DNA of 64,000 nt, taken from contig CAKQWM010000005.1 in NCBI GenBank assembly GCA_934278995.1, positions 94,281 through 158,280 of the forward strand, in the 5' to 3' direction. The notes below the pieces were generated by a model that worked only from the letters and a program-made list of their open reading frames with translations, was not told the origin of the DNA and made no database searches. Shown piece after piece: positions 14,109 to 24,163 of this stretch (positions are counted from its first letter, which is position 1; the number at the start of each line of letters is the position of its first letter). This DNA comes from an uncultured Clostridia bacterium (lineage in GTDB: Bacteria; Bacillota; Clostridia; Christensenellales; Borkfalkiaceae). Both the position numbers and the translations under genes were made by a program.

Positions 14109-16088
14109 TTATCGTTTGTTCTTTTGAATGGACAACAAGGCTTTTTCGGCAACGTTTTCGGCTGTAAAACCGAAATATTTGAAAAGTTCGGGGTATTTTC
14201 CGGACAAACCGAATCTATCCATACACACGAGTTCGCCGTTTAAGCCTGCATATTTGTACCAGGAATACGAAGAACCCGCTTCGACGCAAACTCTCGCGGT
14301 CACTTTTGAAGGAATTACGCTTTCCCGATATTTTGTATTCTGGCTCTCAAAGACTTCGATTGAAGGCATGGAAACCACTCTTGCGTCATAGCCTTGTTTT
14401 AACAATAACTTTCTCGCTTCGACCGCTATTTCGAGTTCGGAACCCGTTGCTATAATCAAACAATCGGGAACGGGTTTTACGCTGTTTTCGAGGATATATC
14501 CGCCTTTTAACGCGTCGTCCATGGATTTACAGTAAGGTTTAACTTTTTGACGAGTTAAACAAATTGCCGTCGGATGACCGCTTGTTAACGCAGAGTACCA
14601 TGCCGCGGCTGTTTCAAGGGTGTCGCACGGTCTGAAAAGTTGTACGTTCGGAATAGACCTTATGGCAACGAATTGTTCTACCGGCTCGTGTGAAGGTCCG
14701 TCCTCGCCGACGCCTATAGAGTCGTGCGTAAAAACGTATATCGCGGGGATGTCCATAATGCCCGCAAGGCGTATCGCGTGTTTCATATAGTCCGAAAAAA
14801 CAAAGAAGGTAGAACAGAAGGGGGTAAGCCCGCCGTGAACGAGGATACCGTTTACGATTGCGCCCATTGCGTGTTCTCTTATACCGAACTGAACGTTGGA
14901 ACCTTTCCTCGTATCCGCGCCGTATTTTTCTCTGTTTTCGAGATTCGTCAGGTTAGAGGGCGTCAGGTCTGCGCTGCCGCCGAATAAGTTTTCGACGCAT
15001 TCGGCTACCTTGTTTATTACTAAGTGACCGGCGTTTCTCGTTGCTATCGTTTGGGAATTGTCGATTTGTTCGAGTGATTTTTTAACCGAAGTGTGGTCGT
15101 TTAACTGCCATTCGTTGAACTTTTCGGCTAATTCGGGGTATTGCAAGGAATACTTCGCAAACATTTCCTTCCATTCTTTTTGCGCGCGTTTACCGCGATT
15201 TATCGCTTTATTTAATAGCGGCTGAATTTCTTCGGGGTACTCGTAAGGAGCCGAAGTCCACCCCATATTTTTCTTCATTATTTCAAGGTTTTCCGCGCCG
15301 AGAGGGGAGCCGTGAACTTTTGCCGTGCCTTGGTTTGGCGCGCCGTAACCTATTACGGTATGGCAAACTATCATAGACGGTTTTTCCTTTTCCGCCTGCG
15401 CCTTTAAAATAGCGCGTTTAATTGCGTTATGGTCGTTACCGTCAACTTCCAGAACCTGCCAGCCCATTGCTTTTTGTCTTGCGGGAATATTTTCGTCGAA
15501 AACACCGTCAATCGAACCTTCGATAGTGATTTTATTGCAATCGTATAGCAAAATCAGTTTACCGAGTTTCAAACTGCCCGCAAGCGACGAGGCTTCGTAA
15601 CCGATACCTTCCATCAGACAACCTTCACCGCAAAGACAATAGGTATAATGATCGACGACGGGATAGCCTTCGCGGTTAAATTCCGCCGCGAGTCTGGTTT
15701 CGGCAATTGCCATACCTACCGCGTTGGCGATGCCTTGACCTAAAGGTCCCGTTGAAACTTCTACGCCGGGGGTATGATGATATTCGGGATGTCCCGGAGT
15801 TTTTGAACCCAACTGACGGAAATTTTTAAGATCGTCTTTCGTTATTTTATACCCGAACATGTGTAGAAGGGTATATAGAAGCATAGAGCCGTGTCCGGAG
15901 GATAATACGAACCTGTCGCGGTCTGCGAATTGAGGATCTTTAGGGTTAAATTTTAAAAAATCGTCAAAAAGGGTAAACGCTACCGTCGCGGCGCCGAGGG
16001 GTAGCCCCGGATGTCCTGAATTTGCCTGGTTGATTGCTTCTGCGGAAATCACTCTTACGGCGTTGACAGCCGTTTGAAACTTATCCAT
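14109..16088 (-). CDS. tkt: Transketolase
   Basis: A 659-residue thiamine diphosphate enzyme of the non-oxidative pentose phosphate pathway. The N-terminal TPP domain has GHPGLPLGAATVAFTLF and CGEGCLMEGIGYEASSLAG ... NKITIEG; the usual GDG of the metal-binding motif is GEG here. The central domain carries FGIREHAMGAIVNG and THDSIGVGEDGPSHEPVEQ, with the C-terminal domain after residue 530. Transcribed alone from a TTGACG-17-TATAAT promoter with GGAGG before the ATG. Confidence 0.97.
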   Translation of the reverse strand: MDKFQTAVNAVRVISAEAINQANSGHPGLPLGAATVAFTLFDDFLKFNPKDPQFADRDRFVLSSGHGSMLLYTLLHMFGYKITKDDLKNFRQLGSKTPGHPEYHHTPGVEVSTGPLGQGIANAVGMAIAETRLAAEFNREGYPVVDHYTYCLCGEGCLMEGIGYEASSLAGSLKLGKLILLYDCNKITIEGSIDGVFDENIPARQKAMGWQVLEVDGNDHNAIKRAILKAQAEKEKPSMIVCHTVIGYGAPNQGTAKVHGSPLGAENLEIMKKNMGWTSAPYEYPEEIQPLLNKAINRGKRAQKEWKEMFAKYSLQYPELAEKFNEWQLNDHTSVKKSLEQIDNSQTIATRNAGHLVINKVAECVENLFGGSADLTPSNLTNLENREKYGADTRKGSNVQFGIREHAMGAIVNGILVHGGLTPFCSTFFVFSDYMKHAIRLAGIMDIPAIYVFTHDSIGVGEDGPSHEPVEQFVAIRSIPNVQLFRPCDTLETAAAWYSALTSGHPTAICLTRQKVKPYCKSMDDALKGGYILENSVKPVPDCLIIATGSELEIAVEARKLLLKQGYDARVVSMPSIEVFESQNTKYRESVIPSKVTARVCVEAGSSYSWYKYAGLNGELVCMDRFGLSGKYPELFKYFGFTAENVAEKALLSIQKNKR

Positions 16089-16123
16089 TTACTAAGCCTC
16101 CGTTAAAGTACTGTTTTCTTTAA

Positions 16124-16152
16124 ATTATACAGTCTTTATCTGATTTCGTCAA
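16124..16152 (-). promoter_or_regulatory. Promoter of tkt
   Basis: On the minus strand TTGACG (16147-16152), 17-base spacer, TATAAT (16124-16129). Confidence 0.85.
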
Positions 16153-16283
16153 GAAAAAAAACGTTTATTGCGTTTAACAATTCCCGCCATGTCCTAAACC
16201 GACGTTTTTATATAAAAAAACGATAATTCGGGGGCTTAAAAAAGGGTAAAAGGACCTTTTTATTCAAAAAACTCGACAATTAC

Positions 16284-16312
16284 TTTACAAATACAAAAGT
16301 ATTATATATAAT
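16284..16312 (+). promoter_or_regulatory. Promoter of proS
   Basis: TTTACA (16284-16289), 17-base spacer, TATAAT (16307-16312), 34 bases before the start codon. The short leader leaves no room for a T-box. Confidence 0.8.
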
Positions 16313-16345
16313 TACAATAAAAAGAATTTACTCAAGAGGTTATAT

Positions 16346-17776
16346 ATGGCAAAAGAACAACAGTTCGTAAAGAACATTGCTAATATCGAAGAAGATTTTC
16401 CTCAATGGTACACCGACGTGGTAATCAAAACCGAACTCGTCGATTACGGTCCCGTCAAGGGAACGATGGTTATCAGACCGTACGGTTACGCTATATGGGA
16501 AAACATACAGAACGAAATGAACAAACGCTTTAAAGCGGCGGGCGCAAAAAACGCTTATTTTCCCATGCTGATTCCCGAAAGTTACCTCAAAAGGGAAGCG
16601 GAACACGTGGAAGGTTTTGCTCCGGAAGTCGCCGTCGTCACTCACGCCGGCGGGGACAAACTTCAGGAGAATCTGGTAATAAGACCTACAAGCGAAACCA
16701 TAATTTGCGAAATGTTCTCCAAGTGGATTCACAGTTACCGTGATTTACCCGTTATCATGAATCAATGGGCTAACGTCGTAAGATGGGAAAAAACCACCCG
16801 TCCTTTTTTGCGTACGAGCGAGTTTTTATGGCAGGAAGGGCATACCGTACACGCAACCGAAGAAGAAGCGCGCGAAGAAACCATGAGAATGCTTAAAGTT
16901 TACGAAGATTTTGCCAACGAATGTCTTGCAATTCCCGTATTTACGGGCATTAAAACAGAAAAGGAGAAGTTTGCGGGCGCGGTGGAAACTTACGGTATGG
17001 AAGCAATGATGCTTGACGGCAAAAGTTTGCAGGCAGGCACTTCTCATTACCTCGGAACAAACTTTGCCAAGGCGTTCAATATGAAATTTCTCGATAAGGA
17101 TAACGTTTTAAAATACGGATATTCCACGAGTTGGGGGACTTCCACCCGCATGATAGGCGCCGTCGTTATGGCGCACGGCGATCAGAGAGGGCTTTCTTTG
17201 CCCCCCGTAATCGCGCCCGTTCAGGTTATAGTTATACCCGTCGCTCAGTTTAAAGAGGGCGTTCTTGAAAAAGCCGAAGAAATTACCGAAAAACTGATCG
17301 GTATGGGCGTAAGAGCGGAACTCGACGCGAGGGACGCAAGCCCAGGCTGGAAGTTCAACGAATGGGAAATGAAAGGTTGTCCCGTGCGTCTTGAAATCGG
17401 ACCGAGAGATATCGAAGCCGACAAATGCGTTATTTCCCGTCGTGATAACTTTGAAAAATTCGACTTATCTTTAGAAGAACTCGATAAAATCCCCGAACTT
17501 TTAAAGACCATACAGAAAGATATGCTCGAAAAATCGAGAAAAATGCGCGATTCCAAAGTTAAAGACGCGTTCAGCATGAAAGAAATCCTCGACGGCGTCG
17601 AAGGTAAGAACTTCGTCAGAGTAAACTGGTGCGGTTGCCGTGAGTGCGAAGATAAAATCAAAGCGGAAACGGCTGCGTCGGCAAGAGTGATTATTTCCGA
17701 TGCCTCCGACGGCACAGTTTGCGCCGTATGCGGAAAAAAGGCTACTAAAAAAGTCTTGTTTGCCCGCGCTTATTAA
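16346..17776 (+). CDS. proS: Prolyl-tRNA synthetase (archaeal/eukaryotic-type, ProS type 3)
   Basis: A 476-residue class II synthetase that charges tRNA-Pro. It is the short form without the inserted editing domain. Motif 2 lies around VVRWEKTTRPFLRTSEFLWQ and motif 3 around AHGDQRGLSLPPVIAPVQV; RPTSETIICEMF and GTSHYLGTNFAKAF are conserved. The C-terminal domain has a CGCRECEDK and CAVCGKKA cysteine set that probably binds zinc, and ends in the conserved Tyr (FARAY). AAGAGG precedes the ATG. Confidence 0.97.
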   Translation: MAKEQQFVKNIANIEEDFPQWYTDVVIKTELVDYGPVKGTMVIRPYGYAIWENIQNEMNKRFKAAGAKNAYFPMLIPESYLKREAEHVEGFAPEVAVVTHAGGDKLQENLVIRPTSETIICEMFSKWIHSYRDLPVIMNQWANVVRWEKTTRPFLRTSEFLWQEGHTVHATEEEAREETMRMLKVYEDFANECLAIPVFTGIKTEKEKFAGAVETYGMEAMMLDGKSLQAGTSHYLGTNFAKAFNMKFLDKDNVLKYGYSTSWGTSTRMIGAVVMAHGDQRGLSLPPVIAPVQVIVIPVAQFKEGVLEKAEEITEKLIGMGVRAELDARDASPGWKFNEWEMKGCPVRLEIGPRDIEADKCVISRRDNFEKFDLSLEELDKIPELLKTIQKDMLEKSRKMRDSKVKDAFSMKEILDGVEGKNFVRVNWCGCRECEDKIKAETAASARVIISDASDGTVCAVCGKKATKKVLFARAY

Positions 17777-17863
17777 ATCGGGGCTTATTCATAAAAAAAA
17801 CGCTCATCTATATAAAAATTTCAAAAAACGACGACGTCAATTCATCTGTAAGGAGGTATTCGA

Positions 17864-19012
17864 GTGAAATCCGTTCTATGCGAAAATCAAAACGTCGTAC
17901 TAAAAAAATCAAATTATTCAAACCCGAATACCTTTAACGCTCTCGACGCGGCGCTTGCTTTTTCGGTATTTTGCGTGGCGTTTTTACTTCTGAGGTTTAT
18001 TTCGCCTTCGCTTATAAAGGCTTTGCTTGCTTTTTCCGGCGACGCAACGTTTATTAATTGCGTGGCGGTTTTGTTATCGCAGTCGATAGTGTTTATTGTA
18101 GCGCTTGTTTTTTCAAAAGTCAAAAAAGTCGGGTTATTGTCGGGCGGCGGATTTGCGTTTAAGTTTGACGCGCAAAACGCTCTTTTCGGCTTGATAACCG
18201 CGGTAGGCGTTTTCTTTCTTTTGTACCGTACGCACATGTCGTTCGTCGATGACTGGACGCATATTTTGTATCTTACCGATTACGAAACCCACGCTCTTTT
18301 GAAAAACTCCTACGCCGGCGGCGCAAATCCGTTTCTGACGATTATTTTTACTTTTGTACTCGTACCGTTTCTGCCCGCCGTATGCGAAGAAGCGTTATTC
18401 AGAGGCGTAATAATGCGCGGACTAAGGCAATTCGGCGACGCTTTCGCCATTATATGTTCGGCTCTTATTTTTGCTTTGATGCACGGGAGTTACGAACAAT
18501 TCGTTCTACAGTTTGCAACGGGCGCCGTGATTGCAATAGCGGTAACGGTTACCGATAATTTTTTCGTCGGTTCGGCAATACACTTTGCGTATAATTTTAT
18601 CGCGTCGCTTTTGATTTCTACGCCGGAGGTTTTAAACGCTTTCGTACCGCAGTACGCTTATCTTTACAACGCGTCGTCGATAATTTTGGGTTTTGCTTTT
18701 GTTCTGGCGGGCTTCGTTTATTTCGGCAAACTATTTCTTGATAAGTATAAAAGAAAAGTTACTGATAAGCCAACGAAGGCGAACTATAAAGTTTTTTACG
18801 TTATCGAAAGCGATTTTGTCGCCGAAAATAAATATAACGCCCGTTATTATAACTCTGTCACCGACGACTTTTACGACAAAAAATCAAATGAAAAGTTTTA
18901 CGATGGAAACCGCTTCGTAAAGTTCAATAAACGTTCGGACAAGTTAATTTCCCTGATTTTTTTGGGACTGTCGATCGCTTTGTCGATTGCGCTTATAATA
19001 TTGAACGGATAG
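17864..19012 (+). CDS. CPBP-family intramembrane metalloprotease
   Basis: A 382-residue multi-pass membrane protein with the CPBP/Abi signature: CEEALFRGVIMRGLRQF (glutamate pair and Arg, about residue 171) and IFALMHGSYEQ (His). The family includes eukaryotic Rce1 and bacterial proteins linked to bacteriocin immunity or peptide processing; the specific substrate here is unknown. The C-terminal 90 residues form a polar domain followed by a last helix. Start is GTG at 17864, supported by AGGAGG. It is eight bases before the next membrane-protein gene. Confidence 0.9.
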   Translation: MKSVLCENQNVVLKKSNYSNPNTFNALDAALAFSVFCVAFLLLRFISPSLIKALLAFSGDATFINCVAVLLSQSIVFIVALVFSKVKKVGLLSGGGFAFKFDAQNALFGLITAVGVFFLLYRTHMSFVDDWTHILYLTDYETHALLKNSYAGGANPFLTIIFTFVLVPFLPAVCEEALFRGVIMRGLRQFGDAFAIICSALIFALMHGSYEQFVLQFATGAVIAIAVTVTDNFFVGSAIHFAYNFIASLLISTPEVLNAFVPQYAYLYNASSIILGFAFVLAGFVYFGKLFLDKYKRKVTDKPTKANYKVFYVIESDFVAENKYNARYYNSVTDDFYDKKSNEKFYDGNRFVKFNKRSDKLISLIFLGLSIALSIALIILNG

Positions 19013-19019
19013 GTGAATT

Positions 19020-19844
19020 ATGCTGTATTCTTTACTCGATTACATCAAAAAAATGTCTGCTTCGGCAAGTTCCAACGGCGTAGTTATCAACGAGGAGTTG
19101 CTGTTACTTCTGACGCTCTCGTGTTCTGTTGCGGTTACCGTTGTAACGTTTGTTCTTAAAGGCATAGGCCTATATACTATCGCAAAGCGCGAAAACGTTA
19201 AAAAGCCCTATTATGCTTTTATACCTTTTTTAAGTTTTTATCTGCTCGGCAAAATCGTCGGCGGGGTTAAAATTTTCGGATATCACGTAAAAAACGTCGG
19301 GCTTATAACGATGATAACGATGCTTCTTTATTACGTGACGGCGGCTGTTTACGACGGTTTTATGTGTTACGAAAACATAGTGGGTTTGTTTACGACGGGG
19401 AAACTCGGCTCGGTAATAGACAAATACGGTTCGGTGTGGATAGACGTGGTTTTATCCGTGCTTATGACGGTAAGCCGTCTTGTTTACGTTGTTTTCGGAA
19501 TATTCATGATATTTACCTTCTTTTTGTACTACGGAGGAAAATATCAACTGTTGTTTTCGTTGCTCTCGATATTTTTCGATCCGCTTTTCGGCATTTTCGT
19601 TTTCGCGTTAAGAAAAAAAGAACGCTTCGATTACGGCAATTATATGAAAATGCGGTTCGATTCCTACAAAGGAACCCGTTCCGGCGGCGGATTCAACAAT
19701 CCGCAGGAACCTTTTACCACAAATGAAGATTTGAAAGATCCGTTTGAAGAATATCGTGACAGAAAGCACGGTAAAGCGGAAGATATTGACGTTTTTGAAG
19801 ATTATTCCGACAAAACAGACGACAATGACAAAAAAGATAACTGA
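19020..19844 (+). CDS. Multi-pass membrane protein with acidic tail
   Basis: A 274-residue protein, family not recognised. About five hydrophobic segments lie between residues 28 and 195 (LLLLLTLSCSVAVTVVTFVL; LITMITMLLYYVTAAVYDGF; VLSVLMTVSRLVYVVFGIFM). The C-terminal 70 residues are polar and acidic (DPFEEYRDRKHGKAEDIDVF) and probably disordered. Spacing of seven bases from the CPBP gene and 14 bases to mnmE suggest one transcript. Confidence 0.75.
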   Translation: MLYSLLDYIKKMSASASSNGVVINEELLLLLTLSCSVAVTVVTFVLKGIGLYTIAKRENVKKPYYAFIPFLSFYLLGKIVGGVKIFGYHVKNVGLITMITMLLYYVTAAVYDGFMCYENIVGLFTTGKLGSVIDKYGSVWIDVVLSVLMTVSRLVYVVFGIFMIFTFFLYYGGKYQLLFSLLSIFFDPLFGIFVFALRKKERFDYGNYMKMRFDSYKGTRSGGGFNNPQEPFTTNEDLKDPFEEYRDRKHGKAEDIDVFEDYSDKTDDNDKKDN

Positions 19845-19858
19845 AAGGATAAAAGGCT

Positions 19859-21202
19859 TTGATTAAAGAGGATAATATAGCGGCGATTTCCACTGCAATG
19901 CAACCGAGCGGGGTTGCCATTATAAGAATAAGCGGTTCTTCGCCGCTTGATATCGCCAAAAAAATGTTTCATACGAAATCTGCCGACGTTTACGACTTCG
20001 AGCCGTATAAACTTTACGTCGGCGCGATAGACGCAGGCTCGTTTAAAGACTTCGGCATGTGCGTTTATTTTAAGGCGCCCAAAAGTTACACCGGGGAAGA
20101 CATGGTAGAATTTCACTGTCACGGCGGTCAGGCGATTACTAAAGGCATTCTGGAAACTTGCTTAAATAACGGCGCAAGACTTGCCGAAAGAGGCGAATTT
20201 ACCAAGCGCGCCTTTTTAAACGGTAAATTATCGCTTTCTTCTTGCGAAGGACTTATCGATATGATAAATTCGCAAAGCGCCGCGGAAGCCAAGGCAGGCT
20301 ACTATTTGTACCGCGAAAATCTGTTTAAACGCATAAAAAAGGATCAGGACGATTTGACTTACGTTCTCGCCCTCATCGACGCGAATATAGATTATCCCGA
20401 AGAAGATATCGAGCAAGCGGAACTTGACGATATTAAAAATCGTCTGATAATCGTTAAAAACGATATACTTAAACTTTCCGATAGTTATAAAACAGGCTCT
20501 AAGGCATACGGCGGAGTTAGCGTTTGTTTGTGCGGTAAGCCTAACGTAGGAAAAAGTTCGGTTTTAAACGCGATTCTTCGTTGCGACAAAGCAATAGTTA
20601 CCGCCGTTGAGGGGACTACGAGAGACCTTGTGGAAGGAACAGTCGAAATCGAAGGCGTAAGGTTTAATTTTTTCGATACGGCGGGAATACGTGAATCGGA
20701 TAACACAGTTGAAAAACTCGGTATCGAGCGTTCTAAAAAAGCGATCGAAACTGCAGACGTGGTAGTGTTTATAGCGGACGGTTCGGCGGATTTTACCGAA
20801 TCCGACGAGGAGGTTTACAATCTCGTTAAAGATAAAAACCTTATAAAAGTTCTGAATAAGTCCGACGAAAGGCGCGCATCTTCTTTTACCGACTACGACT
20901 TTGTGATTTCTGCAAAAACGGGCGAAGGGATTGATGACCTTAAAAAAGCGATTTACGACAAATCCGGCTTGGAATCTTTTAATTTCGACGGCGATTATTT
21001 AGTCGAAAGAAGACACTACGAAGCGCTTATATCCGCGGTAAAGGCGCTTGAAAAATCGATTTCCGAATTAGAAAATCAACCGCTCGACGTAATTACGATC
21101 GATATAAGAGATGCTTTGATATCTTTGGGGCTTATAAGCGGCGAAACTGCAGACGAAAACGTTATTAACGAAATTTTTTCAAAGTTTTGCGTGGGCAAGT
21201 AA
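19859..21202 (+). CDS. mnmE: tRNA modification GTPase MnmE
   Basis: A 447-residue enzyme that with MnmG installs the 5-carboxymethylaminomethyl group on wobble uridine. N-terminal folate-binding domain (DNIAAISTAMQPSGVAIIRIS), central helical domain, G domain with GKPNVGKSSVLNAI, DTAGIRES and NKSD, and the C-terminal FCVGK, a variant of the conserved C(I/L)GK in which Cys is catalytic. The start is TTG at 19859 because the family sequence begins there and no ATG is near. Co-transcribed with cca. Confidence 0.97.
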   Translation: MIKEDNIAAISTAMQPSGVAIIRISGSSPLDIAKKMFHTKSADVYDFEPYKLYVGAIDAGSFKDFGMCVYFKAPKSYTGEDMVEFHCHGGQAITKGILETCLNNGARLAERGEFTKRAFLNGKLSLSSCEGLIDMINSQSAAEAKAGYYLYRENLFKRIKKDQDDLTYVLALIDANIDYPEEDIEQAELDDIKNRLIIVKNDILKLSDSYKTGSKAYGGVSVCLCGKPNVGKSSVLNAILRCDKAIVTAVEGTTRDLVEGTVEIEGVRFNFFDTAGIRESDNTVEKLGIERSKKAIETADVVVFIADGSADFTESDEEVYNLVKDKNLIKVLNKSDERRASSFTDYDFVISAKTGEGIDDLKKAIYDKSGLESFNFDGDYLVERRHYEALISAVKALEKSISELENQPLDVITIDIRDALISLGLISGETADENVINEIFSKFCVGK

Positions 21203-21207
21203 ACATT

Positions 21208-22536
21208 ATGGAAAACGTAGCATTAACCCTTTTAAAACTGCTTAACGACAACGGTTACGAGGCTTACGTCGTAGGCGGCGCCGTAAGAAACAGATTGCTT
21301 TATCTGCCGATTTTCGACTATGACGTCGCTACCGACGCAACGCCCGAAGAAATAGAAAAAGTCTTTTCGGCTTACCGCATCGTAAGAACGGGGGAAAAGC
21401 ACGGAACGGTAGGCGTCGTGGTCGATAAACAAACGTATGAGATTACGACCTTCCGTACGGACGGCGAATACAGCGACCACCGAAAACCCGATTCGGTTAC
21501 TTTCGTTTCTTCCCTTAAAGAAGATCTTATGCGCCGTGATTTTACCGTAAACGCCATGGCTTACGCCGCCGACGAAAAAATTATTGATTACTTCGGTGGC
21601 AAAGAAGATTTACGTAACCGCATAATACGCGCGGTAGGGGATCCTTATAAACGCTTTTCGGAAGACGCGCTGAGGATATTGCGCGCGGTAAGGTTTTGCG
21701 CTCAGTACGGCTTTAAAATAGAAGACGACACTTTTAAAGCCATGCTCGAAAGTAAACGCCTTCTTAAAAACGTTTCGGCTGAGAGGATATATTCCGAACT
21801 TAACAAGGCTGTGACGGGTAAATACGTTTCGGAGGCTTTTTATCAATCCAAAGAGATACTTTTCGAGATAATTCCGGAACTTAGACAAACCGACGGTTTC
21901 AATCAGCATAGTTTATCGCACGATCACGACGTTTTCAATCATACCCTGATAGCGCTTAAAGCGTGTAAAAAGAGAACACCCGCCGTTATGTGGGCGCTTT
22001 TATTACACGATATCGGAAAGCCCGATTGTTTTTATTTCGGAGACGACGGATACGGTCACACGACGGGACACATGGAAAAATCGAAAGAAATCGCTAAGCC
22101 TATTCTTGACAGATTAAAATTTCCGTCAAAACTAAAAAACGAAGTTCTGACGTTGATTTTAAATCATGACAGAGAGGTTTCACAAAGCGAATACGACGTA
22201 ATAAAGTACGTACGCGAAAACGGATTAAACGCAACTATTGACTTATATTATTTAAAAGAAGCCGATAATTTTGCTCATTCGAGTTACGGGCTGAAAAGAT
22301 TCGTAGCAAGTATCAAACGCCTGAAATATTACCTTGACGATATAGTGGATAACCGTAAGCCGATTTATTTATCCGACTTGAATATAAACGGGGACGATTT
22401 GATTTCAATGAACGTTTCGGGAAAACACGTAGGCGTTATTTTAGAAAATCTGCTTGACGAAGTAACTTCGGGTAAACTTGAAAACGAACGAAGCGTTCTT
22501 TTAAAACGAGCGGAGTATTTACGTAAAAATCTTTAA
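21208..22536 (+). CDS. cca: CCA tRNA nucleotidyltransferase
   Basis: A 442-residue class II nucleotidyltransferase that adds CCA to tRNA 3' ends. The catalytic head has YVVGGAVRNRLLYLPIFDYDVATDA, followed by the RRDFTVNAMAY and EDALRILRAVRF motifs. The second half contains an HD domain (LLHDIGKPDC), as in many Bacillota. The four tRNAs in this window encode CCA, so repair may be its main job. The ATG at 21208 was preferred to an upstream TTG inside mnmE. Confidence 0.95.
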   Translation: MENVALTLLKLLNDNGYEAYVVGGAVRNRLLYLPIFDYDVATDATPEEIEKVFSAYRIVRTGEKHGTVGVVVDKQTYEITTFRTDGEYSDHRKPDSVTFVSSLKEDLMRRDFTVNAMAYAADEKIIDYFGGKEDLRNRIIRAVGDPYKRFSEDALRILRAVRFCAQYGFKIEDDTFKAMLESKRLLKNVSAERIYSELNKAVTGKYVSEAFYQSKEILFEIIPELRQTDGFNQHSLSHDHDVFNHTLIALKACKKRTPAVMWALLLHDIGKPDCFYFGDDGYGHTTGHMEKSKEIAKPILDRLKFPSKLKNEVLTLILNHDREVSQSEYDVIKYVRENGLNATIDLYYLKEADNFAHSSYGLKRFVASIKRLKYYLDDIVDNRKPIYLSDLNINGDDLISMNVSGKHVGVILENLLDEVTSGKLENERSVLLKRAEYLRKNL

Positions 22537-22571
22537 AATTACCGATAATAAACCATATTTTTAATATTATT

Positions 22572-23282
22572 ATGAAAGACAGAATTATTGTTGCGATAGG
22601 CGGTGGCGAACTCAAAAGCAAGGAAACTTTGGATATCGACCGCTGTATCGCAAACTACGTTAAAAATCGTTGCGACCATAGACCCACCGGGTTGTTTATC
22701 GGAACAGCAAGTCATGACAGTATGCCCTACTTTAACAGTTTTCGTAAAACTTACACAAGTGAATTCGACGTAAAAGCCGATTGCGCTTTAATATGTTATA
22801 ACGAAATGAATATTGAAAAAATATCCGAGAAAATCAAAAAAGCCGATTTCATTTACGTCGGTGGCGGCGATACTGTTTTCATGCTTGAAAAATGGAAGAA
22901 ATCCGGCATGCTCGATCTTATAAAGGACGCATATAACAAAGGCACGGTACTTTGCGGTTTATCTGCAGGGGCTATATGTTGGTTCAAAGGCATGTACACC
23001 GACAGCGAAAGCCTTAACGGAAACGAAAACTATTGGTTGCATAGCGGACTGAATATTTTAAGCGGGACTTGTTGTCCCCATTACGACGAGAGGTTAGTTG
23101 ATTTCGACAAAGCGGTTTGTCAAGCGGATATTAAAGAAGCGTACGCGATAGAAAACCTTTCGGCGCTGGTTTTTAAAAACGAAAAATTACAAGGCTCCAT
23201 AGGTTGCGGCGGAAGCAGTTACATATTAAGAAACAACGCGGGAATCGTCGAAAAATTCACGATTGAACCGACGGTATTGTGA
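22572..23282 (+). CDS. Peptidase S51 / PepE-like protein
   Basis: A 236-residue protein of the class I glutamine amidotransferase-like superfamily. GGGELKSKETLDID, FIYVGGGDTVFMLEKW and LCGLSAGAICWF (nucleophile Ser in GLSAGA) match the S51 family of Asp-dipeptidases and relatives. Lengths agree. Enzyme specificity is not certain; E. coli PepE cleaves Asp-X dipeptides. It stands 35 bases after cca. Confidence 0.85.
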   Translation: MKDRIIVAIGGGELKSKETLDIDRCIANYVKNRCDHRPTGLFIGTASHDSMPYFNSFRKTYTSEFDVKADCALICYNEMNIEKISEKIKKADFIYVGGGDTVFMLEKWKKSGMLDLIKDAYNKGTVLCGLSAGAICWFKGMYTDSESLNGNENYWLHSGLNILSGTCCPHYDERLVDFDKAVCQADIKEAYAIENLSALVFKNEKLQGSIGCGGSSYILRNNAGIVEKFTIEPTVL

Positions 23283-23409
23283 TTTTTCCCTAAAAACTTG
23301 CGAAAAACTTACAAAAAAACACGGAAAAATAAAAATAAAACGTCGTTTTTTACCTCTTTATCACATAACGACGATTATTTATTGTTTTTACGCGCTATAA
23401 TAAAAAACA

Positions 23410-23440
23410 CTTGTTTTTGCGTTTAGCACTAAAAAACAAG
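23410..23440 (+). other. Leader hairpin before the two-component operon
   Basis: CTTGTTTTT ... AAAAACAAG stem (23410-23418 with 23432-23440), followed by CGATTTTTT. It has the shape of a weak attenuator or terminator 50 bases before the response regulator. Confidence 0.35.
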
Positions 23441-23491
23441 CGATTTTTTCGATTTATTACAAAAAACACGGTTTAACTTTAGGAGGATATT

Positions 23492-24163
23492 ATGAAGTTA
23501 CTTATAGTTGACGATGAAGAAATGATTCGCAAAGTGATATGCGAATACGCAAATTTCGAAGGTTACGAAACCGACGAAGCAGAAGACGGTATGGACGCCA
23601 TTAAAAAGTGCCGTGAAAACAAATACGACCTTATAATAATGGATATCATGATGCCCAAACTCGACGGATTTTCCGCAGTAAAAGAAATTAAAAAAATTGC
23701 CGATATCCCCGTAATAATGCTTTCCGCAAGAAACGAGGAATACGACAAACTTTTCGGTTTTGAACTCGGAATTGACGATTACGTGGTAAAACCTTTCTCG
23801 CCCAAAGAAGTTATGGCAAGGGTTGCCGCCGTTATCAAGCGCAAACAAAGAAACGAAGAACTTTTAAGAAGCGAAGTTATGAAATTTGAAGGTCTTGAAG
23901 TCGATATGAAGGGCAGGAACGTTTTGGTTGACGGCGAAAAGGTCGATCTTACGCCCAAGGAATACGAACTTTTATTCTATATGGTAACGAACAAAGGTAT
24001 AGCCTTATCCCGCGAAAAACTGTTGTCCGACGTATGGGGCTTTGATTTTTACGGGGACGACCGTACCGTGGATACCCACATTAAAACCTTGAGAAGCAGA
24101 CTTAAAGAGTATAAAAAGTTTATCATAACGTTGCGCGGAATGGGTTATAAATTCGAAGCATGA
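23492..24163 (+). CDS. Response regulator, OmpR/PhoB family
   Basis: A 223-residue two-component regulator. Receiver domain residues 1-118 with acidic pocket DDEE, phospho-acceptor Asp51 (LIIMDIMMPKLDG) and Lys in DYVVKPFSP. Winged-helix DNA-binding domain residues 128-223 (LTPKEYELLFYM; DDRTVDTHIKTLRSRL). AGGAGG precedes the ATG. Its stop overlaps the kinase start by four bases (ATGA), so the pair is translationally coupled. The signal is unknown. Confidence 0.96.
   Translation: MKLLIVDDEEMIRKVICEYANFEGYETDEAEDGMDAIKKCRENKYDLIIMDIMMPKLDGFSAVKEIKKIADIPVIMLSARNEEYDKLFGFELGIDDYVVKPFSPKEVMARVAAVIKRKQRNEELLRSEVMKFEGLEVDMKGRNVLVDGEKVDLTPKEYELLFYMVTNKGIALSREKLLSDVWGFDFYGDDRTVDTHIKTLRSRLKEYKKFIITLRGMGYKFEA

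Noticed and set aside
16160..16345. T-box leader for proS
   Set aside because: The promoter lies only 34 bases before the start and no T-box sequence is seen.
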